Both the position numbers and the translations under genes were made by a program. DNA of 64,000 nucleotides from positions 1-64,000 of the forward strand of contig JANQPP010000135.1 of assembly GCA_028289405.1 (NCBI GenBank). The letters run 5' to 3'. This DNA comes from Pirellulales bacterium (GTDB taxonomy: Bacteria; Planctomycetota; Planctomycetia; Pirellulales; JANQPP01). Shown in pieces: positions 17,679-25,771 of this stretch. Below the pieces are notes generated by a model. That model searched no databases. It was not told the DNA's origin and worked only from the letters and a program-made list of their open reading frames with translations. Positions within the stretch are counted from its first letter, which is position 1, and every line of letters begins with the position of its first letter.

Positions 17679-17987
17679 TCACGTCGATTTGCCGAGTTTC
17701 CGGTCGCGTGTTCGTAATAGAACCGCCCAAAAACCAAGAAACAGTCCGCTGCAAGCCAAAACCATCACCGCACGCCAAGGATTCTGGTTGAGGCCATACG
17801 CTCCGACGGCATGAAAAATTCCCCACGCGATCAAGCCGAGCATGATCACACCCACCCAGTGGCCCGCCCGGGCTCGCTCTGGGGAGGCCAGTTCGCTTTC
17901 GTGCGAAGTTTGTTTTCCGCCGGGCGATGAAGGATTCGTACTCACAACTTGTTTCCACGCAGAGACATATCGACGGAACGTTGCCAC
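17679..17987 (-). CDS. Small two-helix membrane protein, unknown
   Basis: A 102-residue protein with a polar first 40 residues and two hydrophobic segments, about 44-62 (VGVIMLGLIAWGIFHAVGA) and 71-91 (RAVMVLACSGLFLGFWAVLL), ending in a basic tail. The topology puts both ends on the same side of the membrane. No family recognised and no obvious operon partner; the decarboxylase starts 180 bases downstream. The hydrophobic pattern supports a real gene. Confidence 0.6.
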   Translation of the reverse strand: MATFRRYVSAWKQVVSTNPSSPGGKQTSHESELASPERARAGHWVGVIMLGLIAWGIFHAVGAYGLNQNPWRAVMVLACSGLFLGFWAVLLRTRDRKLGKST

Positions 17988-18121
17988 ATGGCAAAGTCAT
18001 ACGGAGACTTCCATAAGGAAGCATACCGATCATGTCGCAGAAGACAAGAATCTCTGGGCAACCAGCACGCTAAATGATGCGCGATGGGGCCACACCCCTT
18101 GTTGCAAGGGGTGGAGAGAAG

Positions 18122-19108
18122 TCAACGCGAAGAGGCGTAGACCAACGGTATGGGGGGGCGGTCACCCGCGACCAACACGGCATCGTCGCGATGCACGCCG
18201 GCGGCTACCTCCGATCGGTCATTGCGGTGCATCCCTTCCAGAATTTCCTGGCCACACACGAACCGCACCTGTCCGGTCTCGAACAACACATTTTGCCCGC
18301 AATCGCGGTGATGCCGGCTCGGCATCCCGGTCAGCCGGCAACTCGGTCCGTCTGCCACGAGAGGGTAATTCAACCGATTTCCGTTTCGCACCGCTCGGTA
18401 ACCATCCGCGTCACGGTAACCCACGGCGTAGGCATAAGTCCCACCAATTTGTTGGTGCAGTCGAAGCACTTCCGCGCCAATGGCCGCGTTCAACTGAGCC
18501 ATGGTAGGCCAGGAAGGTTCGTCCGCACTATCCAAAGTCTCGGAGCCCGGACAAACAAAAACTCGATGGTTCGGCAAGAAACCATGATCGATGAGTCGTA
18601 GCGCGAAAACTCCAGCGACGGCCTGGTTACCACGCACGGGTACATAGGGAAAATATCCGTGGAAGTACTGACGGTACTGTAGCGAGGCGAGTCCGACTTG
18701 CTGCAAATTCGATGCACAAGCCATGATCCGCGCCTGATGCCGGCTTTGGTTTACGGCCGGAGCGAGCAACATGGCCATGGCGAAACAAACGCCCGCCGCG
18801 ACGATCATGTCCGAAAGCGTCCAAGAACTAGACGAAGACGTTGCTGGTAGTGCTGCCGTAGGTGTCGACTTAGGGGAGGGAAGTTCCGCCGTGCAGGCCA
18901 CGAAACGGCAGGTAAAGTGCGCGAGATTGTCCGGCGGCTCATGTTCTGATTCATCCGAACTGAGCCGATCCAGCGACTGTTCAATCCGTTCGCATTCTTC
19001 CCGCCACTGGTACGACTGTCGCAATTGGCGACGTACGAACTCGGCCTCTTCGTCCTCTAACGCGGACAGCAGGTAGCCAATGAGAAGCTGTCGCTCCCGA
19101 TCATTCAT
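18122..19108 (-). CDS. Anti-sigma factor with DUF1559/pseudopilin-like C-terminal region
   Basis: A 328-residue membrane protein coded 8 bases into the 3' end of the ECF sigma gene, the classic anti-sigma position. Residues 1-60 are a helical cytoplasmic segment of anti-sigma type without a CHCC zinc motif. The part from about 98 (LSDMIVAAGVCFAMAMLLAP, then CASNLQQVGLASLQYRQYF) follows the pattern of the DUF1559 pseudopilin N-terminus: a hydrophobic helix, LLxPA, then xCxNNLxQxGLAxxxY. Near residue 270 the stretch HHRDCGQNVLFETGQVRF resembles the H-X9-DG motif of those proteins with DG changed to TG. The molecule thus joins a sigma-binding part to an extracytoplasmic pilin-like fold. The anti-sigma role is inferred from position. 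Confidence 0.8.
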   Translation of the reverse strand: MNDRERQLLIGYLLSALEDEEAEFVRRQLRQSYQWREECERIEQSLDRLSSDESEHEPPDNLAHFTCRFVACTAELPSPKSTPTAALPATSSSSSWTLSDMIVAAGVCFAMAMLLAPAVNQSRHQARIMACASNLQQVGLASLQYRQYFHGYFPYVPVRGNQAVAGVFALRLIDHGFLPNHRVFVCPGSETLDSADEPSWPTMAQLNAAIGAEVLRLHQQIGGTYAYAVGYRDADGYRAVRNGNRLNYPLVADGPSCRLTGMPSRHHRDCGQNVLFETGQVRFVCGQEILEGMHRNDRSEVAAGVHRDDAVLVAGDRPPIPLVYASSR

Positions 19109-19772
19109 GGTGGTTCGAACCGTCGTTACGCTTCCAGGCTTCGTCGAATTTGAGAATCGCCGAGTGAAGCCGGCTTTTCACCGTCCCCACGGGAATTCTC
19201 AAAACTTCGGCAGCTTCACGGTATTTCATGCCTTGATAATACACCAAATTCACGACCACTTGTTGGGATTCGGGCAACTGCTCGATAATCCTCTGGACCT
19301 GCTCTCGACGTTCGGTGGCCTCGAGATGTGAACCGGGCAACGATTCCCCGCTGACCAACAATTCGTGCAGGGACCATTGGTCTTCGTCACTTTTCGAGTG
19401 GCTCCCTTGATCCAAGCTGACCATACGATGGCGTTTTCCCCGCCGCTGGGCATCGATTGCCTGGTGGGTGGCAATCGCATAAAGCCAAGGCTTGAATTTG
19501 CGTCCCTCCTCGAATTGGTCGCATTTCAAATGCACTTGCAAGAAAGTGAGCTGAAATGCGTCTTCCGCGAGAGTTCCATCCCCGAGGTATCTACGCAGGT
19601 AGTTGTAGAGATCCCTTTCATAGCGATGGACCAACTCATGGAATGCCGCTCGATCTTGCTGCATTCGATAAGTTCGAAGCAGTTGTTCATCCGTGAGGGA
19701 AGCCAATGCGAGCTCCTCGCGTCGAACCGACCGGCTTCGATCCTTGATAGTTGTCATCATTTCTACGCTCAA
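19101..19772 (-). CDS. ECF-family RNA polymerase sigma factor
   Basis: A 223-residue sigma-70 family factor. Region 2 (FHELVHRYERDLYNYLRRYL, then EDAFQLTFLQVHLKCDQF) contacts core and the -10 element. Region 4 (VQRIIEQLPESQQVVVNLVY, then MKYREAAEVLRIPVGTVKSR) has the helix-turn-helix for the -35 element. An acidic/polar linker of about 50 residues separates them, longer than usual. The final 8 bases overlap the anti-sigma gene, so the pair is coupled. Such operons are commonly self-activating, and the 750-base gap upstream leaves room for that promoter. Signal unknown. Confidence 0.92.
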   Translation of the reverse strand: MSVEMMTTIKDRSRSVRREELALASLTDEQLLRTYRMQQDRAAFHELVHRYERDLYNYLRRYLGDGTLAEDAFQLTFLQVHLKCDQFEEGRKFKPWLYAIATHQAIDAQRRGKRHRMVSLDQGSHSKSDEDQWSLHELLVSGESLPGSHLEATERREQVQRIIEQLPESQQVVVNLVYYQGMKYREAAEVLRIPVGTVKSRLHSAILKFDEAWKRNDGSNHHE

Positions 19773-20119
19773 TTCTCTGGTAAAGTTCGGGGTGTCAGGG
19801 AGCTATTTCCTCTGCTCTTGAAACAGGCTCCGGACCCCTAGTCGCCGCTTCTCTTTTGGAAGACGTATGATAACACGCCTTAGACGAACTCAAGGTGTCA
19901 AACGTTACATCCGATTGGGAAAATTCCGCATTTTCCAGCAATTCCCGACGCGTGAAATGTATGGGGCAACTCGCATACCGGAAGTGTTAAGATAAACCGT
20001 TTTTTGTCGAGATCCCAAAAGAACCATCCCTTAAAACAAAACTGGCAAACGACTTGCAAATTCCGGAATCATTCCGCCCGGAGACTCGCCATTGCCCACA
20101 TGTTTAGGGAGGAGTCTGT

Positions 20120-20161
20120 ATGATTTGCCGGCCATTACAAGCGGCGGCGTGGGAATCGTGA
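20120..20161 (+). other. 13-codon ORF with strong Shine-Dalgarno
   Basis: The ATG at 20120 is preceded by GGGAGGAG with five intervening bases, the strongest ribosome site seen in this window. The frame gives MICRPLQAAAWES and stops at TGA (20159-20161). It may be a leader peptide, the start of a decayed gene, or chance. No downstream plus-strand gene exists for it to control. Confidence 0.3.
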
Positions 20162-20246
20162 GCCTTGGTCCGGACATCTGAAGGTCGGCCACGCATCGAA
20201 GCCCAAATCAAATCGAGGCGCAACACCCTGCCTATTAGACATTTAG

Positions 20247-20260
20247 AACGATCGATCGTT
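20247..20260. repeat. Perfect 14-base palindrome
   Basis: AACGATCGATCGTT is self-complementary across all 14 bases. It lies in the large gap about 475 bases upstream of the ECF sigma gene. Possible regulator site or recombination point; no further evidence. Confidence 0.35.
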
Positions 20261-20372
20261 TAAGATGCAGGCAGTCATTCTATCATTCGCTCAAGTCGCT
20301 GAAAAATTGGCTGCCAAAACGGCAGCATTCTAGGGCGATCTTGAATGACGAAAGAAGGGCGTCCAGCTAGAA

Positions 20373-20409
20373 GTGTCTAATTCTGCACAGGGTGTTCAAT
20401 TTTGCGCAA
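20373..20409. mobile_element. Tandem 18-base repeats, possible insertion-sequence end remnant
   Basis: GTGTCTAATTCTGCACAG (20373-20390) and GTGTTCAATTTTGCGCAA (20392-20409) match at 13 of 18 positions and start 19 bases apart. Tandem terminal repeats starting with TGT are seen at ends of some IS families such as IS21. No transposase gene is nearby, so at most this is a solo remnant. Confidence 0.25.
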
Positions 20410-20519
20410 GACATGGCCCGAAGCTGCTCAAGTTTGCCAAGAGCGCCAGTTTGCTCCCAGCGTTTTATTTGGCCAGAAGCGATCAGCTTGGCGAATCGAC
20501 GCTCAGCGATGCCAGTTTT

Positions 20520-21872
20520 TCAGGCGACGTCTTCGATGCGATTTTGGGGATTTGCTTCCTCTTCCGATAGCACTGAAAGCTCGTCGTCTGATTGGGGATC
20601 ACGGTATCGCAAGGCCACGCCATCGCGGCGCACCCGGCCCAGATATCGCTGTGGTAGCCGGCAATGGATAATCACCCGATTTTGGTCAAAATGCTTCGAA
20701 AGTACCTCGCCATGTGAGGCCAGAAACGCCAACAATTCGCCGTCGGAGACGGGGGCTTCAATTTCCAGGTTGAGGAAATTGCGGCTGAGCGCCTGGCTCA
20801 CAGCGCCCGCTAAGCGCGTGAGGCCCTCACAGCTCCGTGCGCTGACTGGAATTGCGGTCGGGTAGCGTTTTAACAAGAGATCCAATTCGATCGGGTTGGG
20901 GAGCCGGTCGATTTTGTTCAAGACTAGCAACGTACCTTTTTCTTGGATACCGATTTCCTGCAAGACGTTTTGCACCGAGGCGATTTGTTCGTGGACGCTG
21001 GGACTAGACGCGTCCGCCACATGCAACAATAAATTTGCCTGCCTCGATTCTTCCAGGGTCGCCTTGAAACTTGCGATCAGATGGTGGGGCAAATCGCGAA
21101 TAAATCCTACGGTGTCGCTGAGCAGAACTGGTCCCCAACCGGGGAGTTGCCAACGGCGGGTCCGGGTATCCAGCGTCGCAAATAGCTTGTCTTCCGCCAA
21201 GACGCCCGCGTCGGTGAGGGCGTTCATGAGCGTGCTTTTGCCGGCGTTGGTATATCCCACGAGCGAAACGGTCATGCGGTCTTGCCTCGCGGCGACTTGC
21301 CGCTCCTTACGAGCTTGAATCGCTTTGAGTTCTTGGCTCAAGTCATGGATTCTTTTTTCCACGAGCCGGCGATCAACCTCGAGTTGTTTTTCACCGGGCC
21401 CCCGCATGCCGATACCCATTTTGAGCCGCGACAAGTGAGTCCACATTCGCTTCAACCGTGGCAGCGAGTATTGTAGTTGGGCCAACTCCACTGCTAAGCG
21501 GGCTTCGTAAGTGCGGGCCCGCGTCGCGAAGATGTCGAGAATGAGTTCGCTGCGGTCGAGCACTTTGGCGTGCGTGGCTGTTTCCAGGTTTCTGGTTTGA
21601 GCGGGGGACAGATCGTTATCGAAGATCACCACGTCCGCGTCGAGTTCCCCCACCATTCGCTTGAGCTCCTCGACTTTTCCCTTGCCGAGGTAAGTTGCTT
21701 TGTCGGGCGTTTGCCGACGCTGCATGATTTGACCAACAGGCGACGCTCCCGCCGTCGTGGCCAGTCCTTCCAATTCATCGAGAGCATCGTCGAGCGAGGT
21801 CTTTTGCGAGAGCATGACGCCGGCAAGTACGGCCTTCTCGCTAATGAGCCCGTCCGTTCGGTTTCTTTCCAT
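20520..21872 (-). CDS. hflX: Ribosome-associated GTPase HflX
   Basis: GTPase that binds the 50S subunit and splits stalled or hibernating ribosomes. The 450-residue form begins at the ATG preceded by AGGAG (a longer frame to 21926 is possible but lacks that site). The N-terminal HflX domain contains DKATYLGKGKVEELK and FDNDLSPAQTRNLE; the linker holds GMRGPGEKQLEVDRR; the G domain has G1 GYTNAGKS (206-213), G3 DTVGFI and G4 NKID. The C-terminal region is the usual small domain. The TGA stop is followed in frame by 50 open codons. Downstream of rsgA on the same strand, with 188 bases between. Confidence 0.96.
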   Translation of the reverse strand: MERNRTDGLISEKAVLAGVMLSQKTSLDDALDELEGLATTAGASPVGQIMQRRQTPDKATYLGKGKVEELKRMVGELDADVVIFDNDLSPAQTRNLETATHAKVLDRSELILDIFATRARTYEARLAVELAQLQYSLPRLKRMWTHLSRLKMGIGMRGPGEKQLEVDRRLVEKRIHDLSQELKAIQARKERQVAARQDRMTVSLVGYTNAGKSTLMNALTDAGVLAEDKLFATLDTRTRRWQLPGWGPVLLSDTVGFIRDLPHHLIASFKATLEESRQANLLLHVADASSPSVHEQIASVQNVLQEIGIQEKGTLLVLNKIDRLPNPIELDLLLKRYPTAIPVSARSCEGLTRLAGAVSQALSRNFLNLEIEAPVSDGELLAFLASHGEVLSKHFDQNRVIIHCRLPQRYLGRVRRDGVALRYRDPQSDDELSVLSEEEANPQNRIEDVA

Positions 21873-22060
21873 GCAATCTCCTGGTTTGTTTATCCAACAA
21901 TCCCGCGTAACCGGGAGTCTACTCAATTGTAACCGCGCAAATCAGGTCATGCCCGACCGATGCTCTTCTCCCGGCATTGAGTTGGACACGCCCTGGTCCA
22001 GCTAAGTTCGCGGGCGGCCATGGGTTGCTCCAACAAGCGTCCTACAAACACGGTTGACGG

Positions 22061-23167
22061 TCATGACTTTTGCGATTCCACGATGTGCGTATAACTGGCG
22101 TATCGGCGTTCATCCAGGCAGCCATCTCGAACCGCGGCCCGGACGGCGCATCCGTCTTCGTGCAAGTGCGTGCAATCGGGGAAGTGGCAAAGACTGACAT
22201 AACTGCGGAGATCTCGAAACAGTCCAGCCACTTCTTCGGGGATAATGTCCCATAAATGAAACTGGCGAATTCCCGGCGTGTCGACGACGTATCCCCCGAT
22301 TTGAAGGCGGAGCAATTGGGCACTGGTCGTGGTGTGGCGTCCTTTGCGGTTGGCGGAACTGATGTCACCCGTATCCAATTTGAATTGAGAATCAACGGCA
22401 TTCAGCAAAGAGGATTTGCCCACGCCGCTTTGCCCGGCGAAAACACTTACCCGGTCGGCGAGGCGCGAGCGTAGGTGTCCGATGCCCCACATCGTGGAAG
22501 CACTTACCAAGAGCACTTCATAGCCCATTTGCGCGTACACGCCACAGGTGTGCAGCAGTTCGGCTGGGTCCACCAAGTCAATTTTGTTGATGCAAATCAG
22601 AGGCTGAATTGCCTCGTTATCCGCGACCAGGAGATAACGGTCGATGAGATTCGGTTTGAGGTAGGGCTCCGCGGCACTGGCCACGATCACGACCTGGTCC
22701 ACGTTCGCCACCAACACGTGCTGTTTGCCACGGCTTGTGCGATGCAAAATGCCCTGCCGTGGCTCCACGTGTTCAATCACGCCCTCTCCCTCGGAGGAAA
22801 GACGGAATTGGACAAAATCTCCGACCACGACCACATGCCGGGCGTCCGTCTCCAAAGACTTGAGCACACGCCTTACCGCGCAGGGGTGGACCTCGCCCTG
22901 CGGCTCCGCAACCCAACTGATAAGCCCATCGACACGTAAGACGCGGCCTTTTATTAGGTCGGAGTCAACTGCCGAGTTGGAAGCTTCGTCCCGCGAAAGC
23001 GTGACGGTCCTCTTCCGAGTCAGCTCTCCCTTGCCGCTAATTCGCTCGACGGCGACTTCATCGGCTAGGCCCTCTTCATCTTCGGCGAAGCGTCGAGTCC
23101 AGTCGGTTTTTCGAGGGCGGGCGGCACGGTTCTTGCGTAATTTCGCGCGAATTTGCTTCTTTGCCAT
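22061..23167 (-). CDS. rsgA: Small ribosomal subunit biogenesis GTPase RsgA
   Basis: Circularly permuted GTPase that assists late 30S maturation. The 368-residue protein starts at MAKKQIRAKLRKNRA, the usual basic tail; an in-frame extension upstream to 23272 is unlikely. Domains in order: OB fold (about 70-135), G4 NKID (about 195) before G1 GQSGVGKSS (about 244-252), then G3 DTPGIRQF, the permuted order. The C-terminal zinc site is formed by CHFPDCTHLHEDGC with the Cys/His set intact. It lies between the FHA gene and hflX; two ribosome GTPases side by side fit a ribosome-quality theme. Confidence 0.96.
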   Translation of the reverse strand: MAKKQIRAKLRKNRAARPRKTDWTRRFAEDEEGLADEVAVERISGKGELTRKRTVTLSRDEASNSAVDSDLIKGRVLRVDGLISWVAEPQGEVHPCAVRRVLKSLETDARHVVVVGDFVQFRLSSEGEGVIEHVEPRQGILHRTSRGKQHVLVANVDQVVIVASAAEPYLKPNLIDRYLLVADNEAIQPLICINKIDLVDPAELLHTCGVYAQMGYEVLLVSASTMWGIGHLRSRLADRVSVFAGQSGVGKSSLLNAVDSQFKLDTGDISSANRKGRHTTTSAQLLRLQIGGYVVDTPGIRQFHLWDIIPEEVAGLFRDLRSYVSLCHFPDCTHLHEDGCAVRAAVRDGCLDERRYASYTHIVESQKS

Positions 23168-23291
23168 CAAAAAAAGACCTTGGTGTCCGACCGCCGTTCG
23201 TATTGAAGAAAAATTTCCTCTCGTTTCATCCATCATGGATGGGCAAGAGAGCCGACGCGAAAGGTTATCCATGCAGCCCGTCAGAGAAAAC

Positions 23292-23759
23292 TCAGGTAGG
23301 CCGATTGGGATCTTTGATCTGGCCGGACTTGTTACTCATCACGTCGTACCGTTTCGGTCCGCCGCGGCCTGAGTTCGAATTTTCCGATTCCAGCCCGGCT
23401 CTTTCGAGCAGGGATTTGCTCATGATGTCCACGGGAATAGTCTCCGGCGGAGGAGGGCCGACGGCGCCGAGCTCTACCGGATCGTATTCGACCTGATAAT
23501 GGTGCTTCGCCACGGACAACTTCGCGCCCGGGTCCAAGCGACGCTCGGTGACCCGTACGTCGTTGACCTTGATCCCGTTGGAACTGTTAAGATCCTTGAC
23601 GTACCAATATCCGCTATCGATCGTCAGTTCGCAGTGGTGCGCCGAAACATTCGAAAATCGCAGCACGATGTCGCAGCTTTCCCGGCGACCGACTTTTAGA
23701 ATTTTCTTTAGCAGGGGAATGGGGTCTCCTCCCCCCAACGGAATCAACTCTCCAAACAT
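23292..23759 (-). CDS. FHA-domain protein
   Basis: A 155-residue phosphothreonine-binding protein. The FHA core is complete: KVGRRESCDIVL (the GR pair), NVSAHHCEL (the SxxH pair) and VKDLNSSNGIKVND (the N and NG residues that hold the phosphopeptide). The last 60 residues are low in structure, rich in Pro and Gly. The chosen start MFGELIPLGGGDP fits the domain; the frame is open to an earlier ATG at 23822 with no homologous content. Partner kinases are not in the window. Confidence 0.85.
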   Translation of the reverse strand: MFGELIPLGGGDPIPLLKKILKVGRRESCDIVLRFSNVSAHHCELTIDSGYWYVKDLNSSNGIKVNDVRVTERRLDPGAKLSVAKHHYQVEYDPVELGAVGPPPPETIPVDIMSKSLLERAGLESENSNSGRGGPKRYDVMSNKSGQIKDPNRPT

Positions 23760-23853
23760 ATGGGATACCGCACAGCCGAGTTGAGTTCGCTCAGAAGTTC
23801 CAGATATGATACACGTTCTCAATCTGAATGCAGTCTAGGCAGGTGTTGAACGC

Positions 23854-24855
23854 ATGTCAATCAAATCGACGGTGACCCAACCGGCCTCATCGGGCTGGAG
23901 GCAGGCAGGACACCGCTATCATTCTTACAATTTTTTTCTCCGCCGACGCTTTGGCCAACGGGTGCAAAAAGTCAGCGTGGATGGTGCGTTCACCTGCCCT
24001 AACGTCGACGGCACCGTGGCCACGGGAGGCTGCGTCTTTTGTGATAATCGAAGCTTTAGTCCGAGCCGGAGAGTTCCACGCCAGGCCATTCTCGATCAAA
24101 TCGAAGACGGTATCCGGCGTCTTCGCCAGCGCTACGATGTCGAACAATTCCTCGCCTATTTTCAGCCGGCCACGAATACCTATGCTCCCTTGGAGCGTCT
24201 GCGGCCTCTTTACGAATCCGCGCTCGAACACCCACGCGTCGTGGGCCTGGTGGTTGGAACCCGTCCCGACTGCCTGCCGTCGGATGTCCTCGACTATTTG
24301 ACGGAGTTGGCCGATCGCACCTACCTCTCCTTGGAAATTGGACTGCAATCCGCGCACGACCGGTCGCTGGACTGGATGAATCGCGGCCATGGTTACGCGG
24401 AGTTCCTGGATGCGGTGGATCGCAGCTGGGGTCGAGGTTTTGAACTCTGCACCCACGTCATCCTTGGCCTGCCCGGAGAAACTCACGCGGACATGATGTT
24501 CACCGCGAGCGAACTGGCCCGATTGCGGCTCGATGCGGTGAAGATCCATAACCTGTACGCGGTCCAACATACGCCGCTGGCGGACGATGTACGTTCCGGC
24601 AAGGTGAAGCTCATGGAACGAGCGGAATATATTCAAACGGCGATCGATTTTTTGGAAAGGCTGCCGCCATCCAGCGTGGTGGAACGCTTGTGTGGCGATG
24701 CGCCACCCGCCTACCTGGTAGGGCCGGCATGGACCCTCGACAAGCCAGCTTTCCATCGAGCTTTGCTGGCGGAAATGGAGCGTCGCGACAGTTGGCAAGG
24801 CAAACGCTACGAGAGGCAACGTGGCGAGATGAACACACCTCTCGTCCGCGTGTAG
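23854..24855 (+). CDS. TIGR01212-family radical SAM protein (YhcC-like)
   Basis: A 333-residue radical S-adenosylmethionine protein. The iron-sulfur ligands are in the unusual arrangement CPN..., GGCVFC (C48, C60, C63), the hallmark of the YhcC group of TIGR01212. The SAM-binding part includes QPATNTYAPLERL, SLEIGLQSAHDRSLDWMNRG and THVILGLPGET. The C-terminal domain ends with EMERRDSWQGKRY, also typical. The reaction of this family is not established. It is divergent from the FHA gene and convergent with the small Cys-rich gene at its 3' end. Confidence 0.94.
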   Translation: MSIKSTVTQPASSGWRQAGHRYHSYNFFLRRRFGQRVQKVSVDGAFTCPNVDGTVATGGCVFCDNRSFSPSRRVPRQAILDQIEDGIRRLRQRYDVEQFLAYFQPATNTYAPLERLRPLYESALEHPRVVGLVVGTRPDCLPSDVLDYLTELADRTYLSLEIGLQSAHDRSLDWMNRGHGYAEFLDAVDRSWGRGFELCTHVILGLPGETHADMMFTASELARLRLDAVKIHNLYAVQHTPLADDVRSGKVKLMERAEYIQTAIDFLERLPPSSVVERLCGDAPPAYLVGPAWTLDKPAFHRALLAEMERRDSWQGKRYERQRGEMNTPLVRV

Positions 24856-25065
24856 CTACCGAGTTTCCGAGGCATTTGGCCCCGGCGGTAGCTGAATTTG
24901 ATGGAGCGTACTCACGGACTGGGCGGAATTCGACGGGCAATCCGAACATCCGCCTGTTCCGCAACCGCCGGGTCGTCGAAACAGTTCCACGCTCCGCCGA
25001 AAAACGACATACGCCGCAGCGGTGACCGCGACCAAGACAGCCGACATTTGCCAGGAATATTCCAT
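24856..25065 (-). CDS. Small Cys-rich single-span membrane protein
   Basis: A 69-residue protein with a hydrophobic segment (residues about 6-20, QMSAVLVAVTAAAYVVF) followed by a basic turn and a Cys cluster, GGCGTGGCSDCP. The layout resembles FeoB-associated Cys-rich membrane proteins, which may bind metal near the membrane, but no feo genes are nearby. It abuts the stop of the radical SAM gene, tail to tail. Small size keeps confidence moderate. Confidence 0.6.
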   Translation of the reverse strand: MEYSWQMSAVLVAVTAAAYVVFRRSVELFRRPGGCGTGGCSDCPSNSAQSVSTLHQIQLPPGPNASETR

Positions 25066-25245
25066 GGCTATCAGGATCTCCCCAAGTCGATTTCTTTCTC
25101 TAGATTGCTAGTGTGGGGCGACCGCATTGGCGAGGGGCGTGAATAACTTTTGGCTGGACAATTCGTGCCCCCTGGCCCCGCCTTCGGCACTTTGATAATC
25201 TACCGGCTCTTACGCAATATCAATACTTTTTTATTTTCCACTCAC

Positions 25246-25746
25246 ATGCCACAAGCGATTTCCGGAGTCACGCCCGCGCAAGAGCGGGAAGCCGTGGTGA
25301 TGACCATCTTTCCCAGCATGGCCGAAACTTCCCTCGGCCAAGCGCTCGGTCAATTGTACCAGAACCGGGCCGGCATCGGTTCCGTGTTCACGTTGGGCAA
25401 TTTGGCCGCACTGGCCACGATTCCCGTTGCCTTGGCACTGTACGTTTTTCGTTTGGCTCCCTGGAACCTTACGCGATATCAACTCACCAATCGCCGGATC
25501 GTGGTGCAAAGGGGGCTTACCTGCCAGGAAGACCGTGCCGTGGCCTTGGACCGGTTCGACCAAATCGATGTGGAAGTGCTGCCCGGGCAGGAATGGTATC
25601 CAGCCGGAAACCTCGTCTTTCGACATGGTCAAATCGAGACCTTTCGCCTGACGGGTGTGCCACGGCCAAATGTTTTTCGTCAGACCTGCCTCAAAGCTCG
25701 GCAGGCTTTTGTCGGTGTCCGCGATGCCCTGGCCCAAGCTTCCTGA
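25246..25746 (+). CDS. Bacterial PH-domain membrane protein (YdbS-like)
   Basis: A 166-residue protein. A hydrophobic segment near residues 48-68 (FTLGNLAALATIPVALALYV) precedes a bacterial pleckstrin-homology (bPH2) region: RYQLTNRRIVVQRGLTCQED, then AVALDRFDQIDVE, with GNLVFRHG and RQTCLKARQAF completing the fold. The family is of unknown function and often membrane-bound. The ATG at 25246 is preferred to an upstream TTG frame (25150) whose added residues show no conserved pattern. Convergent with proB. Confidence 0.82.
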   Translation: MPQAISGVTPAQEREAVVMTIFPSMAETSLGQALGQLYQNRAGIGSVFTLGNLAALATIPVALALYVFRLAPWNLTRYQLTNRRIVVQRGLTCQEDRAVALDRFDQIDVEVLPGQEWYPAGNLVFRHGQIETFRLTGVPRPNVFRQTCLKARQAFVGVRDALAQAS

Positions 25747-25771
25747 CCCGTGTTTCCTGGCGATTCTGGGA

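Larger units (their letters stand above)
19773..20519. other. Large intergenic region with mini-ORF, palindrome and IS-like repeats
   Basis: A 747-base gap upstream of the sigma gene (leftward) and downstream of hflX (leftward). It holds a 13-codon ORF behind a strong Shine-Dalgarno (20120-20161), a perfect 14-base palindrome (20247-20260), a hairpin GCTGCC/GGCAGC near 20310-20330, and two tandem 18-mers (20373-20409). Average base composition is more AT-rich than in the flanking genes, especially at 19920-20080. No full gene is visible. Confidence 0.5.

Noticed and set aside
18074..18601. A 175-codon plus-strand frame
   Set aside because: Antisense to the anti-sigma gene, which overlaps the sigma gene in the usual way.
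22725..23372. A 215-codon plus-strand frame
   Set aside because: Antisense to rsgA, whose motifs are intact; rich in Arg/Ser as shadow frames usually are.
23887..24819. A 310-codon minus-strand frame
   Set aside because: Antisense to the radical SAM gene, which carries conserved Cys and SAM motifs.
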